Origin: JBBSBL01 sp038251325
Lineage (GTDB): Bacteria > Actinomycetota > Thermoleophilia > Solirubrobacterales > Solirubrobacteraceae
Assembly (NCBI GenBank): GCA_038251325.1
Contig: JBBSBL010000016.1
Span: forward strand, 1-48,268
Length of the DNA: 48,268 nucleotides
Direction: 5' to 3'
Shown: positions 38,699-46,631 of the stretch, piece by piece
Numbering within the stretch: the stretch's first letter is position 1
Layout: the number at the start of each line of letters is the position of its first letter
Notes under the pieces: generated by a model
Told to the model about the DNA's origin: nothing
Databases searched by the model: none
The model's input: the letters and a program-made list of their open reading frames with translations, nothing else
Position numbers and translations under genes: made by a program

Positions 38699-38992
38699 AT
38701 GGCCTTGAAGCTCAAGCCGCTCGGCGATCGCCTGATCGTCCAGGCGATCGAGGAGGAGGAGACCACCGCAAGCGGTCTTGTCCTGCCCGACACCGCCAAG
38801 GAGAAGCCGCAGAAGGGCAAGGTCCTCGCCGTGGGCGACGGCCGCGTCGACGACGACGGCAAGCGCATCCCCCTCGACGTCAAGAAGGGCGACGAGGTGC
38901 TGTACAGCAAGTACGGCGGCACGGAGATCAAGGTGGACGGCGATGACCTGCTCGTCCTCCGCGAATCCGACGTGCTGGCCAAGGTCGAGTAG
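38699..38992 (+). CDS. groES: Co-chaperonin GroES
   Basis: 97 residues, normal length. MALKLKPLGDRLIVQAIEEE, then TTASGLVLPDTAKEKPQKGK with the mobile loop, and KKGDEVLYSKYGGTEIKVDG. It caps GroEL rings during ATP-driven protein folding. The ATG at 38699 has GGAGG seven bases upstream, in contrast to the leaderless genes nearby; the leader of about 60 bases carries the downstream CIRCE element. groEL follows after 33 bases. Repressed by HrcA (gene not in the window) and expected to be heat-induced. Confidence 0.97.
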   Translation: MALKLKPLGDRLIVQAIEEEETTASGLVLPDTAKEKPQKGKVLAVGDGRVDDDGKRIPLDVKKGDEVLYSKYGGTEIKVDGDDLLVLRESDVLAKVE

Positions 38993-39025
38993 CAGGCACC
39001 CCCGAAAGAGAGAACCAGAACACCC

Positions 39026-40657
39026 ATGGCTCACAAGGAACTGAAGTACGCCGAGGACGCGCGGCGGGCCCTCGAGGCCGGCGTGGACGCGGTCGCGAAC
39101 GCCGTGAAGGTGACGCTCGGGCCCAAGGGCCGCTACGTCGTCATCGACAAGAAGTTCGGCGCCCCGACGATCACGAACGACGGCGTCACCATCGCCCGTG
39201 AGATCGAGGTCGAGGACGTCTTCGAGAACCAGGGCGCGCAGCTCGTGCGCGAGGTCGCCACGGCGACGAACGACGTCGCCGGCGACGGCACCACGACGGC
39301 GACCGTCCTGGCCCAGGCCATCGTTCACGAGGGCCTGAAGAACGTCGCGGCCGGGGCGAACCCGCTCGGGCTCAAGCGCGGCATCGAGCATGCCGTCGAG
39401 GCCGTCGTCGGGTCGATCGAGAAGCAGTCCAAGGAGGTCTCGGGCAAGGACCAGATCGCCCGCGTGGCCACCATCTCCGCCGGCGACGACGAGATCGGCG
39501 ACGTGATCGCCGACGCCATCGAGAAGGTCGGCAAGGACGGCGTGGTCAACGTCGAGGAGGGCCAGACGTTCGGCATGGACCTCGAGTTCACCGAGGGCAT
39601 GCAGTTCGACAAGGGCTATATCTCGCCCTACATGGTCACCGACCAAGACCGTATGGAGGCCGTGCTCGACGACCCCTACGTCCTCATCGCCAACCAGAAG
39701 ATCGGCTCGGTCCGGGACGTGCTCCCGGTGCTCGAGGCGGTCATCCAGTCCGGCAAGTCGCTGCTGATCATCGCCGAGGACGTCGAGGGCGAGTCGCTCG
39801 CCACGCTCGTGGTGAACAAGCTCCGCGGCACCTTCACGGGCGTCGCGGTCAAGGCGCCGGGCTTCGGCGATCGCCGCAAGCGCATGCTGGAGGACATCGC
39901 GATCCTCACCGGCGGCGAGGTGATCACCGAGGAGATGGGCCTCAAGCTCGAGAACACGCAGCTCTCGCAGCTCGGGCACGCCCGCCGCATCGTGGTCGGC
40001 AAGGACGACACCACGATCATCGACGGCGCCGGTGACTCCGCCGCCATCAAGGGCCGCATCACGCAGATCAAGAACGAGGTCGAGAACACCGACTCGGACT
40101 TCGACCGGGAGAAGCTCCAGGAACGCCTGGCGAAGCTCTCGGGCGGCGTTGCCGTCGTGAAGGTCGGCGCGGCCACCGAGACCGAGATGAAGGAGAAGAA
40201 GCACCGCGTCGAGGACGCGCTGCAGGCGACCCGGGCGGCCCTCGAGGAGGGCATCGTGCCGGGTGGCGGGGTGGCGCTGCTCCAGGCGGCGGACGTCATC
40301 AAGCTCGACGACCACGAGCATGACGAGCGCACGGGCGCCCGCATCATCCTCCGCTCGCTCGAGGAGCCGCTCCGCCAGCTCGCGCACAACGCGGGCATGG
40401 AGGGGTCGGTCGTCGTCAACGACGTCCGCAAGGCCAAGAAGGGCCAGGGGCTGAACGCCGCGACCGGCGAGATCGTCGACCTCGTCTCCGAGGGCATCAT
40501 CGACCCGGCCATGGTCACGCGCTCCGCGCTGCAGAACGCCGCGTCGATCGCCAAGAACATCCTCACGACCGAGGCGATCATCGCCGAGGTGCCGGACAAG
40601 GATGACGGCGGCGGTGGCGGCGGTGGCGGGATGCCCGACATGGGCGGCATGATGTAG
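39026..40657 (+). CDS. groEL: Chaperonin GroEL
   Basis: 543 residues, full length. VTLGPKGRYVVIDKKFGAPT and TNDVAGDGTTTATVLAQAIV form the ATP site (the Asp of GDGTTT coordinates Mg); the apical domain includes EGMQFDKGYISPYMVTDQD. The C-terminus is GGMPDMGGMM after a Gly run, the classical Gly/Met tail, rather than the His-rich tail of actinobacterial GroEL1 proteins. It is the second gene of the CIRCE-controlled operon, followed by a strong terminator. Confidence 0.98.
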   Translation: MAHKELKYAEDARRALEAGVDAVANAVKVTLGPKGRYVVIDKKFGAPTITNDGVTIAREIEVEDVFENQGAQLVREVATATNDVAGDGTTTATVLAQAIVHEGLKNVAAGANPLGLKRGIEHAVEAVVGSIEKQSKEVSGKDQIARVATISAGDDEIGDVIADAIEKVGKDGVVNVEEGQTFGMDLEFTEGMQFDKGYISPYMVTDQDRMEAVLDDPYVLIANQKIGSVRDVLPVLEAVIQSGKSLLIIAEDVEGESLATLVVNKLRGTFTGVAVKAPGFGDRRKRMLEDIAILTGGEVITEEMGLKLENTQLSQLGHARRIVVGKDDTTIIDGAGDSAAIKGRITQIKNEVENTDSDFDREKLQERLAKLSGGVAVVKVGAATETEMKEKKHRVEDALQATRAALEEGIVPGGGVALLQAADVIKLDDHEHDERTGARIILRSLEEPLRQLAHNAGMEGSVVVNDVRKAKKGQGLNAATGEIVDLVSEGIIDPAMVTRSALQNAASIAKNILTTEAIIAEVPDKDDGGGGGGGGMPDMGGMM

Positions 40658-40688
40658 CGAAGGGCTTCGCGCCCGACCCGCAGCTCGT

Positions 40689-40717
40689 CGAGGGCCCGGT
40701 ACGGTGCCGGGCCCTCG
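40689..40717 (+). terminator. groESL terminator hairpin
   Basis: Perfect 11-bp stem CGAGGGCCCGG / CCGGGCCCTCG with a seven-base loop, 31 bases after the groEL stop. There is no T-run. Confidence 0.7.
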
Positions 40718-40793
40718 CTGCGTCCGGGGGCGGTCGCGTCCGGCGCGGACCCGCTCCGCGACAGCGGGAAGAACGGGACCGTGCGCGGCGTCC

Positions 40794-40799
40794 TACCCT
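40794..40799 (+). promoter_or_regulatory. -10 hexamer TACCCT for single-pass membrane protein
   Basis: Ends nine bases before the ATG at 40809; no ribosome binding site. Confidence 0.5.
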
Positions 40800-40808
40800 G
40801 CACAAGCC

Positions 40809-41510
40809 ATGACCCGCCCCGAACCCCCCGCGCCGGAGCGCGACGCCGCCGCGCGCGCGGTCGACGCGATCCGCGCCGCCAACGCCGCCACGCCGGCGCC
40901 GGCCGGGCTGCGCGCGCGGGTGGACGCGACCCGCCGGGAGCGGACCTCTCGGCGCCACCGCGGGCGGTCCCGTGGCCGACTCGGGCTCGCCGCCGGGTTC
41001 GCCGGAGCGCTCGCCGCGGCCGCGCTCGTCGCGATCCTGCTGCTGCCCTCGGGCACCCCCGGCGGGCCGAGCGTCAGCGTGGCCGCCGCGCTCGGCGTGC
41101 GTCCCGCGGTCGAGGCCGCGCCCGCGATCCGCGCCGGCGAGCCGGCGCTGCTCGACCGCGAGGCCGCCGACATCCCCTTCCCGAACTGGGCGCCGCCCTT
41201 CGGCTGGCGGGCGACGGGCGCCCGGACCGACCGGATCGGCGGCCGCCGGGCGGTCACCGTCTTCTACGCGCGCGGCGCCCGCCGCGTCGCCTACACGATC
41301 GTCGAGGGCTCGGCGCTCGAGCGGCCTGACGGCGCGCGATCCACCTCCCGCGCCGGAACGGAGTTCCGCTCGCTGGCGCTCGGCGGCCGGCCGGTGGTGA
41401 CCTGGCGGCGCCAGGGCCACACGTGCGTCCTGGTCGGCGGCCCCGGCGTGAGCGACGCCCGGCTGCTCGCGCTGGCCGGCTGGCGCGACGGCGGCAGCCT
41501 GCCCTACTGA
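40809..41510 (+). CDS. Single-pass membrane protein, anti-sigma-factor-like layout
   Basis: 233 residues: a cytoplasmic N-terminus of about 57 residues rich in Arg/Ala, one transmembrane helix at about 58-79 (GLAAGFAGALAAAALVAILL), and an outside domain of about 150 residues with FPNWAPPFGWRATGARTDRI, VTVFYARGARRVAYTIVEGS and a late Cys in GHTCVLVGG. No zinc-anti-sigma HxxxCxxC motif is present, so the assignment rests on topology and on the ECF sigma gene immediately opposite. The two genes overlap by seven bases tail to tail. Function unproven. Confidence 0.7.
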   Translation: MTRPEPPAPERDAAARAVDAIRAANAATPAPAGLRARVDATRRERTSRRHRGRSRGRLGLAAGFAGALAAAALVAILLLPSGTPGGPSVSVAAALGVRPAVEAAPAIRAGEPALLDREAADIPFPNWAPPFGWRATGARTDRIGGRRAVTVFYARGARRVAYTIVEGSALERPDGARSTSRAGTEFRSLALGGRPVVTWRRQGHTCVLVGGPGVSDARLLALAGWRDGGSLPY

Positions 41511-42028
41511 GCCACGGCGTCGTCGCCCTCGCGGAGCGCCGCGGCCACGCGCAGGCGCGCGCGATGGAGCCGCGTGGTGACCGTGGCCTCCCGGGAGCGC
41601 AGCGCACGGGCAGCCTCGGCGTAGGAGAGCCCGACGACGTCGACGGCGACGATCGCGTCGCGGAAGTCCGGCGGGAGGGCGGCGATGTGGTCGTAGACCT
41701 CGGCGGCGATCACCGCCTCGGCTGGGGCGGGCGACCGCGTCTCGGGCAGCTCGCCGCCGGGCTCGTCGGGCTCGGGGAGCGGCGAGGTGCGCGGACGACG
41801 ACCGGCGGTGCGGATCCGCGAGGCGTACGTGTTGCGCAGCGCGCGCAGCAGGTAGCCGAGATCGTCCTCGCCGCGGACAAGCCGCGGGCGCCGGAGCACC
41901 TTCGCGTAGGTCTCCTGGACCAGGTCCTCGGCCTCCTCTCGGTGGCCGCACAGCGCGCGCGCCGCGCGGTAGAGGCGGTCGAGGTGGTCGCCGAGGCGCT
42001 CCGGATCGAGCTCGTGGGGAGCGGACAT
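41504..42028 (-). CDS. ECF-type RNA polymerase sigma factor
   Basis: 174 residues. Region 2 (about 10-75: LGDHLDRLYRAARALCGHRE, EAEDLVQETYAKVLR, DLGYLLRALRNTYASRIR) and region 4 (about 110-165: ALPPDFRDAIVAVDVVGLSY, AEAARALRSREATVTTRLHR), separated by a Pro-rich linker. This layout of two sigma domains is that of ECF (group 4) sigma factors. The ATG at 42028 is supported by TAACCT eleven bases upstream. The likely anti-sigma partner is the convergent membrane protein, an uncommon orientation since such pairs are usually co-directional. Confidence 0.93.
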   Translation of the reverse strand: MSAPHELDPERLGDHLDRLYRAARALCGHREEAEDLVQETYAKVLRRPRLVRGEDDLGYLLRALRNTYASRIRTAGRRPRTSPLPEPDEPGGELPETRSPAPAEAVIAAEVYDHIAALPPDFRDAIVAVDVVGLSYAEAARALRSREATVTTRLHRARLRVAAALREGDDAVAQ

Positions 42029-42039
42029 GCGCGGCGGCG

Positions 42040-42045
42040 AGGTTA
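42040..42045 (-). promoter_or_regulatory. -10 hexamer TAACCT for ECF sigma gene
   Basis: Minus strand, eleven bases before the ATG at 42028. Confidence 0.45.
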
Positions 42046-42117
42046 CGCGGGGCCGCGCACGACACGCGGCCCGCCTCGGTACGGCGCCACCCGCCGAGGC
42101 CTGGGCGCCGCGCCCGA

Positions 42118-43089
42118 TCAACCTCGCGCGACCGCCGGCGTGCGGTCCCCGGCCGCAGGCGCCGACCCGGCCTCGCGGGCCAGCTTGCGGGCGATCTCGT
42201 CCGCCCCCGGGCGGCGCAGGTTGCGCGCCAGCCCGGCCACCTCCATCAGGCGGATCACGCCGTAGGAGGGGTCGAGCTGCGGCCGGCGCAGGCCGTGTCG
42301 GGCGGAGGTGGGGAAGGCGTGGTGGTTGTGGTGCCAGCCCTCGCCGAGCGAGACCAGCGCCACCGCCCAGTTGTTGCGGCTCTCGTCGTCGATCTCGAAC
42401 GGGCGCTTCCCGTACATGTGGCAGATCGAGTTGACGCTCCAGGTCGCGTGGTGCAGCAGGAAGATCCGCACGAGGCCGCCCCACACCAGGCCGGTCAGGC
42501 CGCCGACCAGCCGGCCGCCGGAGAGCGCGAAGCCGGCGAGGAACGGCAGCAGCAGCCCGAGCAGCGCCCAGACCGGGAAGAGCCGGTCGACCAGGACGAT
42601 GCCGGGCTCCTCGCGCAGGTCGCGGGCGAAGCGCCGCGCGGAGGCTCGCTCGTCGCGGTCGAACAGCCAGCCCATGTGGGCGTGCCAGATCCCGCCGAGG
42701 ACCGCCCGCCAGCCGTGCCCGCCGTGCGTGTGGGGGCTGTGGGGGTCGCCCGCCTCGTCGGTGAACGTGTGGTGTTTGCGATGGTCCGCGACCCAATGGA
42801 TCACCGCGCCCTGCACCGACATCGATCCCAGGGCGGCCAGCGTGGCGCGCACCCCCGGACGGGCCTCGAAGGACCGGTGGGTCAGCAGCCGATGGAAGCC
42901 GACCGTCACCCCGAAGCCCACCAGCACGTACATCACGGCGAGGATCGCGAGGTCGCGGAGGCTGACCGCTCCGCCCCAGAGCAGGACGATCGCGGCGATG
43001 AAGCCGAGGAACGGTAGCACGACGGCGGTCACGGTGATCCGGCGTTCCAGCGGGCTCATGGTCTGTTTGGTGGCGGCGGTGGATGTCAT
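42118..43089 (-). CDS. Acyl-CoA/acyl-lipid delta-9 fatty-acid desaturase
   Basis: 323 residues with four hydrophobic helices and three His boxes: HRLLTH (66-71), HRKHH (103-107) and EGWHHNHHAF near residue 240. These bind the di-iron centre of membrane desaturases that insert a double bond into fatty acyl chains, adjusting membrane fluidity. The size and GFHRLLTHRSFEARPGV resemble the stearoyl-CoA-type desaturase DesA3 group of actinobacteria. TAGATT eight bases before the ATG supports leaderless expression. Divergent from the PucR-type regulator. Confidence 0.94.
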   Translation of the reverse strand: MTSTAATKQTMSPLERRITVTAVVLPFLGFIAAIVLLWGGAVSLRDLAILAVMYVLVGFGVTVGFHRLLTHRSFEARPGVRATLAALGSMSVQGAVIHWVADHRKHHTFTDEAGDPHSPHTHGGHGWRAVLGGIWHAHMGWLFDRDERASARRFARDLREEPGIVLVDRLFPVWALLGLLLPFLAGFALSGGRLVGGLTGLVWGGLVRIFLLHHATWSVNSICHMYGKRPFEIDDESRNNWAVALVSLGEGWHHNHHAFPTSARHGLRRPQLDPSYGVIRLMEVAGLARNLRRPGADEIARKLAREAGSAPAAGDRTPAVARG

Positions 43090-43097
43090 GATGTTGG

Positions 43098-43103
43098 AAT
43101 CTA
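43098..43103 (-). promoter_or_regulatory. -10 hexamer TAGATT for desaturase gene
   Basis: Minus strand, eight bases before the ATG. It occupies the region that an upstream ATG of the divergent regulator would need as coding sequence. Confidence 0.5.
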
Positions 43104-43156
43104 GAGAGCGGTTGTGGCGAGTTCTTGCCTATATCCGCGCGTCGAAAGGCCCACAT

Positions 43157-44332
43157 TTGCGTTCTGATGACAAGGTCAGCCGCGAGCGGCCATGGGAGGG
43201 TTTGCCGCCCGACGCGCTGAGCGCGCTGCGACCGCACTTCGGCGCCCTGGCCGACGAGGTCATCGCGGCGATCGCCACGGCGGTCCCGGCCTACGCGCGA
43301 CCGCTGGACGGTGCGTTCGGCCGCGGGCTGCGCGCCGGCGTGGAGCAGGCGCTCGTGCAGTTCATCGAGATGGCCCGGACCGGCACGGGGCGGGCGGAGG
43401 GCCGTAGCGTCTACATGGCCCTGGGACGCGCCGAGCTGCGAGCGGGGCGCTCACTCGACGCGCTGCTCGCCGCCTACCGCGTCGGCGCCCGGGTCGCATG
43501 GCGCCGCCTGGCCGAGATCGGTCTCGCCGCCGGGCTCACGCCCGAGACGCTCGTGCTGCTCGCCGAGTCGATCTTCGCCTACATCGACGAGCTCTCCGCC
43601 GAGTCCGCCGAGGGCTTCGCGCGTGAGCAGGCCGCGCGCGAAGGCGAGGCCGAGCGCCGACGCGTGGTCCTGATCGAGCTGCTGCTCCGCGCGCCTCCCG
43701 CGGAGCCGGCCGCGGTAGCCGACGCCGCGCAGGAGGTCGCCTGGCGACTGCCGAAGCGGCTCGCGGTGATCGTGTGGCGGGTCGACGCCGGGCGCCGGGC
43801 CATCGCGCGACTGCCGCTCGGCTCGCTCGCGGCCGCCGGGGACGAGCTCGTGCGCGCGGTCATCCCCGACCCGGACGCGCCGGGGCGGCGGGAGGAGCTG
43901 CGCGAGGCGCTCGGGGACACGGCGGCCGGCATGGGCTCGGTCGTCGAGTGGGGCGAGGCGGCGCAGTCCTCACGTCATGCCACGGCCGCGCTCGGCCTCG
44001 CCGAGGCCCGCGGCGCCGCCGGTCTCGTCCCCGCCGACGAGCACCTCGTCGCGCTCCTGTGTCGCGCGGACGCCGCCCTCGTCGCCGCGATCGCCCAGCG
44101 CGGCCTCCGGCCGTTGGCGGGCGAGACCGACACCTCCCGCGCGAGACTCGAGCCCACACTGCTCGCGTGGCTCCGCCACGACGGCGACGTGCCCGCCACC
44201 GCCCGCGAGCTGCACGTGCACGCGCAGACGGTCCGCTACCGGCTCAGGCGCCTGCGCGAGCTCTTCGGCGAGGCGCTCGACGATCCCGACCGCCGCTTCG
44301 AGCTGGAGATCGCGCTGCGTGCCGCGGCCTGA
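43157..44332 (+). CDS. PucR-type helix-turn-helix regulator with RsbRD-like N-terminus
   Basis: About 391 residues. The N-terminal part (about 20-140) is helical, RsbRD-like (ALRPHFGALADEVIAAIATA, RAGRSLDALLAAYRVGARVA). The middle resembles the GGDEF-like domain of PucR/CdaR proteins without a GGDEF motif. The C-terminal helix-turn-helix (about 335-390) is PucR/CdaR type: LLAWLRHDGDVPATARELHV, HAQTVRYRLRRLRELFG. I take the TTG at 43157, with GAAAGG seven bases upstream; an in-frame ATG at 43091 would overlap the divergent desaturase start and promoter. Desaturase control is plausible from position. Confidence 0.82.
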   Translation: MRSDDKVSRERPWEGLPPDALSALRPHFGALADEVIAAIATAVPAYARPLDGAFGRGLRAGVEQALVQFIEMARTGTGRAEGRSVYMALGRAELRAGRSLDALLAAYRVGARVAWRRLAEIGLAAGLTPETLVLLAESIFAYIDELSAESAEGFAREQAAREGEAERRRVVLIELLLRAPPAEPAAVADAAQEVAWRLPKRLAVIVWRVDAGRRAIARLPLGSLAAAGDELVRAVIPDPDAPGRREELREALGDTAAGMGSVVEWGEAAQSSRHATAALGLAEARGAAGLVPADEHLVALLCRADAALVAAIAQRGLRPLAGETDTSRARLEPTLLAWLRHDGDVPATARELHVHAQTVRYRLRRLRELFGEALDDPDRRFELEIALRAAA

Positions 44333-45397
44333 TCACCGCGGGCGCTCGCGATCGCGCGAGGGCTGGACGCGCTTGGGCTCTCCCGGCATCTTCGGGTAGT
44401 CCGGGGGGTAGGGCATGTCGCCCTCGCCGTCGGCGGCGTCGTTCTCGTAGCGGTCGAGCAGCGGCTGGAGCGAGTGGACGGCGTCGTCGATCGCGGCGTG
44501 GCGGTCGCCCACCTCGGCGAATCGCGCGGGCATCGTCGCGACCGTGAAGTCCTCGGGCGAGATCTCCGACAACTCGTCCCACGTCACCGGTGCCGAGACG
44601 GGGGCCCCGGGCTTCGGCCGCACGCTGTAGGCCGACGCGATCGTGCGGTCGCGTGCGTTCTGGTTGTAGTCGACGAAGATGCGCTCGCCGCGCTCCTCCT
44701 TCCACCACTTGGTCGTCACTTCGCCGGGGAGGCGCCGCTCGAGCTCGCGCCCGAAGGCGATCGCGGCGTGACGGACGTCGGTGAACGTCCAGCGCGGCTC
44801 GATCCGGACGTAGATGTGGACCCCTCGGCCCCCCGACGTCTTGGGGAAGCCGACATAGCCGAGCTCGTCCATGAGCACGCGCGCCTCGGCGGCGACGCGC
44901 ACGGCGTCGGCGAAGTCGGTGCCCGGCTGCGGGTCGAGGTCGAGGCGCAGCTCGTCCGGATGGTCGACGTCGTCGTCGCGAACCGGCCAGGGATGAAAGG
45001 TGATGGTGCCCATCTGGGCCGCCCAGCCGACGACGGCCACCTCGGTAGGGGCGATCTCGTCCGCGTGGCGACCGGAGGGGAACTGGATCCGCGCGGTCCG
45101 CACGTAGTCCGGGGCGCCACGCGGGATGCGCTTCTGGAAGAAGGCGTCGCCGCCGCCCTTCTCGCGCGTCGAGAGGACGATGCCCGGGTGCACGCCCTTG
45201 GGCCAGCGCTCGAGCGTCGTCGGCCGGCGCGCGAGCGCGCGCATGATCCCGTCCCCCACGGCGAGGTAGTACTCGACGACGTCGAGCTTCGTGACCTCGG
45301 CCGTGTGCTCGGTCGGCGGGAAGATCACGCGATCGGGGTTGGACACGCGCAGATCGCGCCCGCCGGCGTCGACATTGGTGGCCTTGGACACGGCCAT
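44333..45397 (-). CDS. LigD-type polymerase/primase domain protein
   Basis: 354 residues, a stand-alone archaeo-eukaryotic primase-like polymerase of the LigD Pol family used in bacterial non-homologous end joining. The metal motif is LRLDLDPQPG (Asp153, Asp155), and SGGRGVHIYVR and DYNQNARDRTIASAYSVRPK are family hallmarks. The ligase and phosphoesterase domains of full LigD are absent, and no ku gene lies in the window. The C-terminal tail (PYPPDYPKMPGEPKRVQPS) is a basic extension. It follows citrate synthase by seven bases, so co-transcribed, and it abuts the PucR-type stop without a gap. Confidence 0.92.
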   Translation of the reverse strand: MAVSKATNVDAGGRDLRVSNPDRVIFPPTEHTAEVTKLDVVEYYLAVGDGIMRALARRPTTLERWPKGVHPGIVLSTREKGGGDAFFQKRIPRGAPDYVRTARIQFPSGRHADEIAPTEVAVVGWAAQMGTITFHPWPVRDDDVDHPDELRLDLDPQPGTDFADAVRVAAEARVLMDELGYVGFPKTSGGRGVHIYVRIEPRWTFTDVRHAAIAFGRELERRLPGEVTTKWWKEERGERIFVDYNQNARDRTIASAYSVRPKPGAPVSAPVTWDELSEISPEDFTVATMPARFAEVGDRHAAIDDAVHSLQPLLDRYENDAADGEGDMPYPPDYPKMPGEPKRVQPSRDRERPR

Positions 45398-45404
45398 GCG
45401 CCCG

Positions 45405-46496
45405 CTACCCCGGAACGGCGTCCAGGGGCCGCGGGCTCGGGCCGACGTACTTGGCCGTGGGACGGATGAGGCGGCCCTCGCGCTTCTGCTCGAGGATGTG
45501 CGCCGACCAGCCGGCGACGCGCGCGCAGGTGAAGAGCGACGTGAAGAGCTCCGGCGGGACCTCGGCGTAGTCGAGCACGACCGCGGACCAGAACTCGACG
45601 TTCGTGGCCAGCACCCGGTCGGGCTTGCGCGCCTTGAGCTCCGCGAGCGCTGCGGACTCCAGCGCCTCGGCCACCTCGACCCGCGGCGAGCCGATCTCGC
45701 GGGCGGTGCGCCGGAGCACCCGCGCGCGGGGGTCCTCGGCGCGGTAAACGCGGTGGCCGAACCCCATGAGCCGGTCACCGCGGTCGAGCGCCGCCTTCAC
45801 CCATCGCTCGGCGTCCCCCTCCGCCTCGACCTCGTCGAGCATGGTCAGCACGCGCGAGGGCGCGCCGCCGTGCAGCGGGCCCGAGAGCGCGCCCACGGCG
45901 GAGGAGAGCGCGGCGGCGCAGTCCGCCCCGGTGGAGGCGACGACGCGGGCGGTGAAGGTCGAGGCGTTCATCCCGTGCTCCGCCGCAGAGATCCAGTAGG
46001 CGTCGATCGCCTTGACGTGGTCGGGGTCGGCCTCGCCGCGCCAGCGGATGAGGAAGCGCTCGGGGATCGTCCGGCCGCCATCGACCGTGGTCTGCGGGAC
46101 GGGCGGGCGCCCGGTCCCGCGCGCGGACTGCGCGACGAACGACAGGGCCATCACGGACGCGCGGGCGAGGTCGTCGCGGGCCTCCTCGTCGGTGACGTCG
46201 AGGAGCTGGCCAAACCCCCACTCCGGAGCGAGCGTGGCCAGCGCGGCCTGGACGTCGACCCGCGGATCGCCCGAGCGGACGTAGAGGCCGTGGGGCTCGG
46301 CGGGCGGCAGCCCCGGATCGAAGCGGCCGTCGACGAGCAGGCCCCAAACCTTCTCATAGCCGACGTGACCGACGAGGTCCTCGATGTCGACCCCTCGGTA
46401 GCGCAGGGCGCCCCCGGCGCGGTCAGGCTCGGCGATCTCGGTGGCGAAGGCGACGACACCCTCGAGGCCGGACTGGACTTCTTCGCTCACGCTCAT
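45405..46496 (-). CDS. Citrate synthase (short, actinobacterial citrate synthase 2-like)
   Basis: 363 residues. It condenses acetyl-CoA with oxaloacetate, or propionyl-CoA in methylcitrate-type members. Catalytic His209 (GPLHGGAP) and His248 (GFGHRVYR) are present. The third catalytic position, normally Asp in NVDF, is Glu301 (ATNVEFWSA); from memory a branch of actinobacterial short citrate synthases shows this, but I cannot confirm it here. EGVVAFATEIAEPDRAGGAL, then RYRGVDIEDLV, is a typical start. The ATG at 46496 has AGGAG upstream. It heads the operon with the LigD polymerase. Confidence 0.92.
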   Translation of the reverse strand: MSVSEEVQSGLEGVVAFATEIAEPDRAGGALRYRGVDIEDLVGHVGYEKVWGLLVDGRFDPGLPPAEPHGLYVRSGDPRVDVQAALATLAPEWGFGQLLDVTDEEARDDLARASVMALSFVAQSARGTGRPPVPQTTVDGGRTIPERFLIRWRGEADPDHVKAIDAYWISAAEHGMNASTFTARVVASTGADCAAALSSAVGALSGPLHGGAPSRVLTMLDEVEAEGDAERWVKAALDRGDRLMGFGHRVYRAEDPRARVLRRTAREIGSPRVEVAEALESAALAELKARKPDRVLATNVEFWSAVVLDYAEVPPELFTSLFTCARVAGWSAHILEQKREGRLIRPTAKYVGPSPRPLDAVPG

Positions 46497-46592
46497 CGTC
46501 TCGGGCTCCTGCGGTGGTTGCGGGGCGGATTGCGCGGCAAGAGTGCCACACGGCCGGCCGGCGGCCGGCCCGCGCCGGCCCCCACGCGCGCG

Positions 46593-46598
46593 TAGGCT
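46593..46598 (+). promoter_or_regulatory. -10 hexamer TAGGCT for amidase
   Basis: 33 bases before the ATG, with an AGGAG site between; a short-leader transcript. Confidence 0.4.
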
Positions 46599-46631
46599 CC
46601 CGCCGGCCCGCCCACGCCGCCCAGGAGCCGC

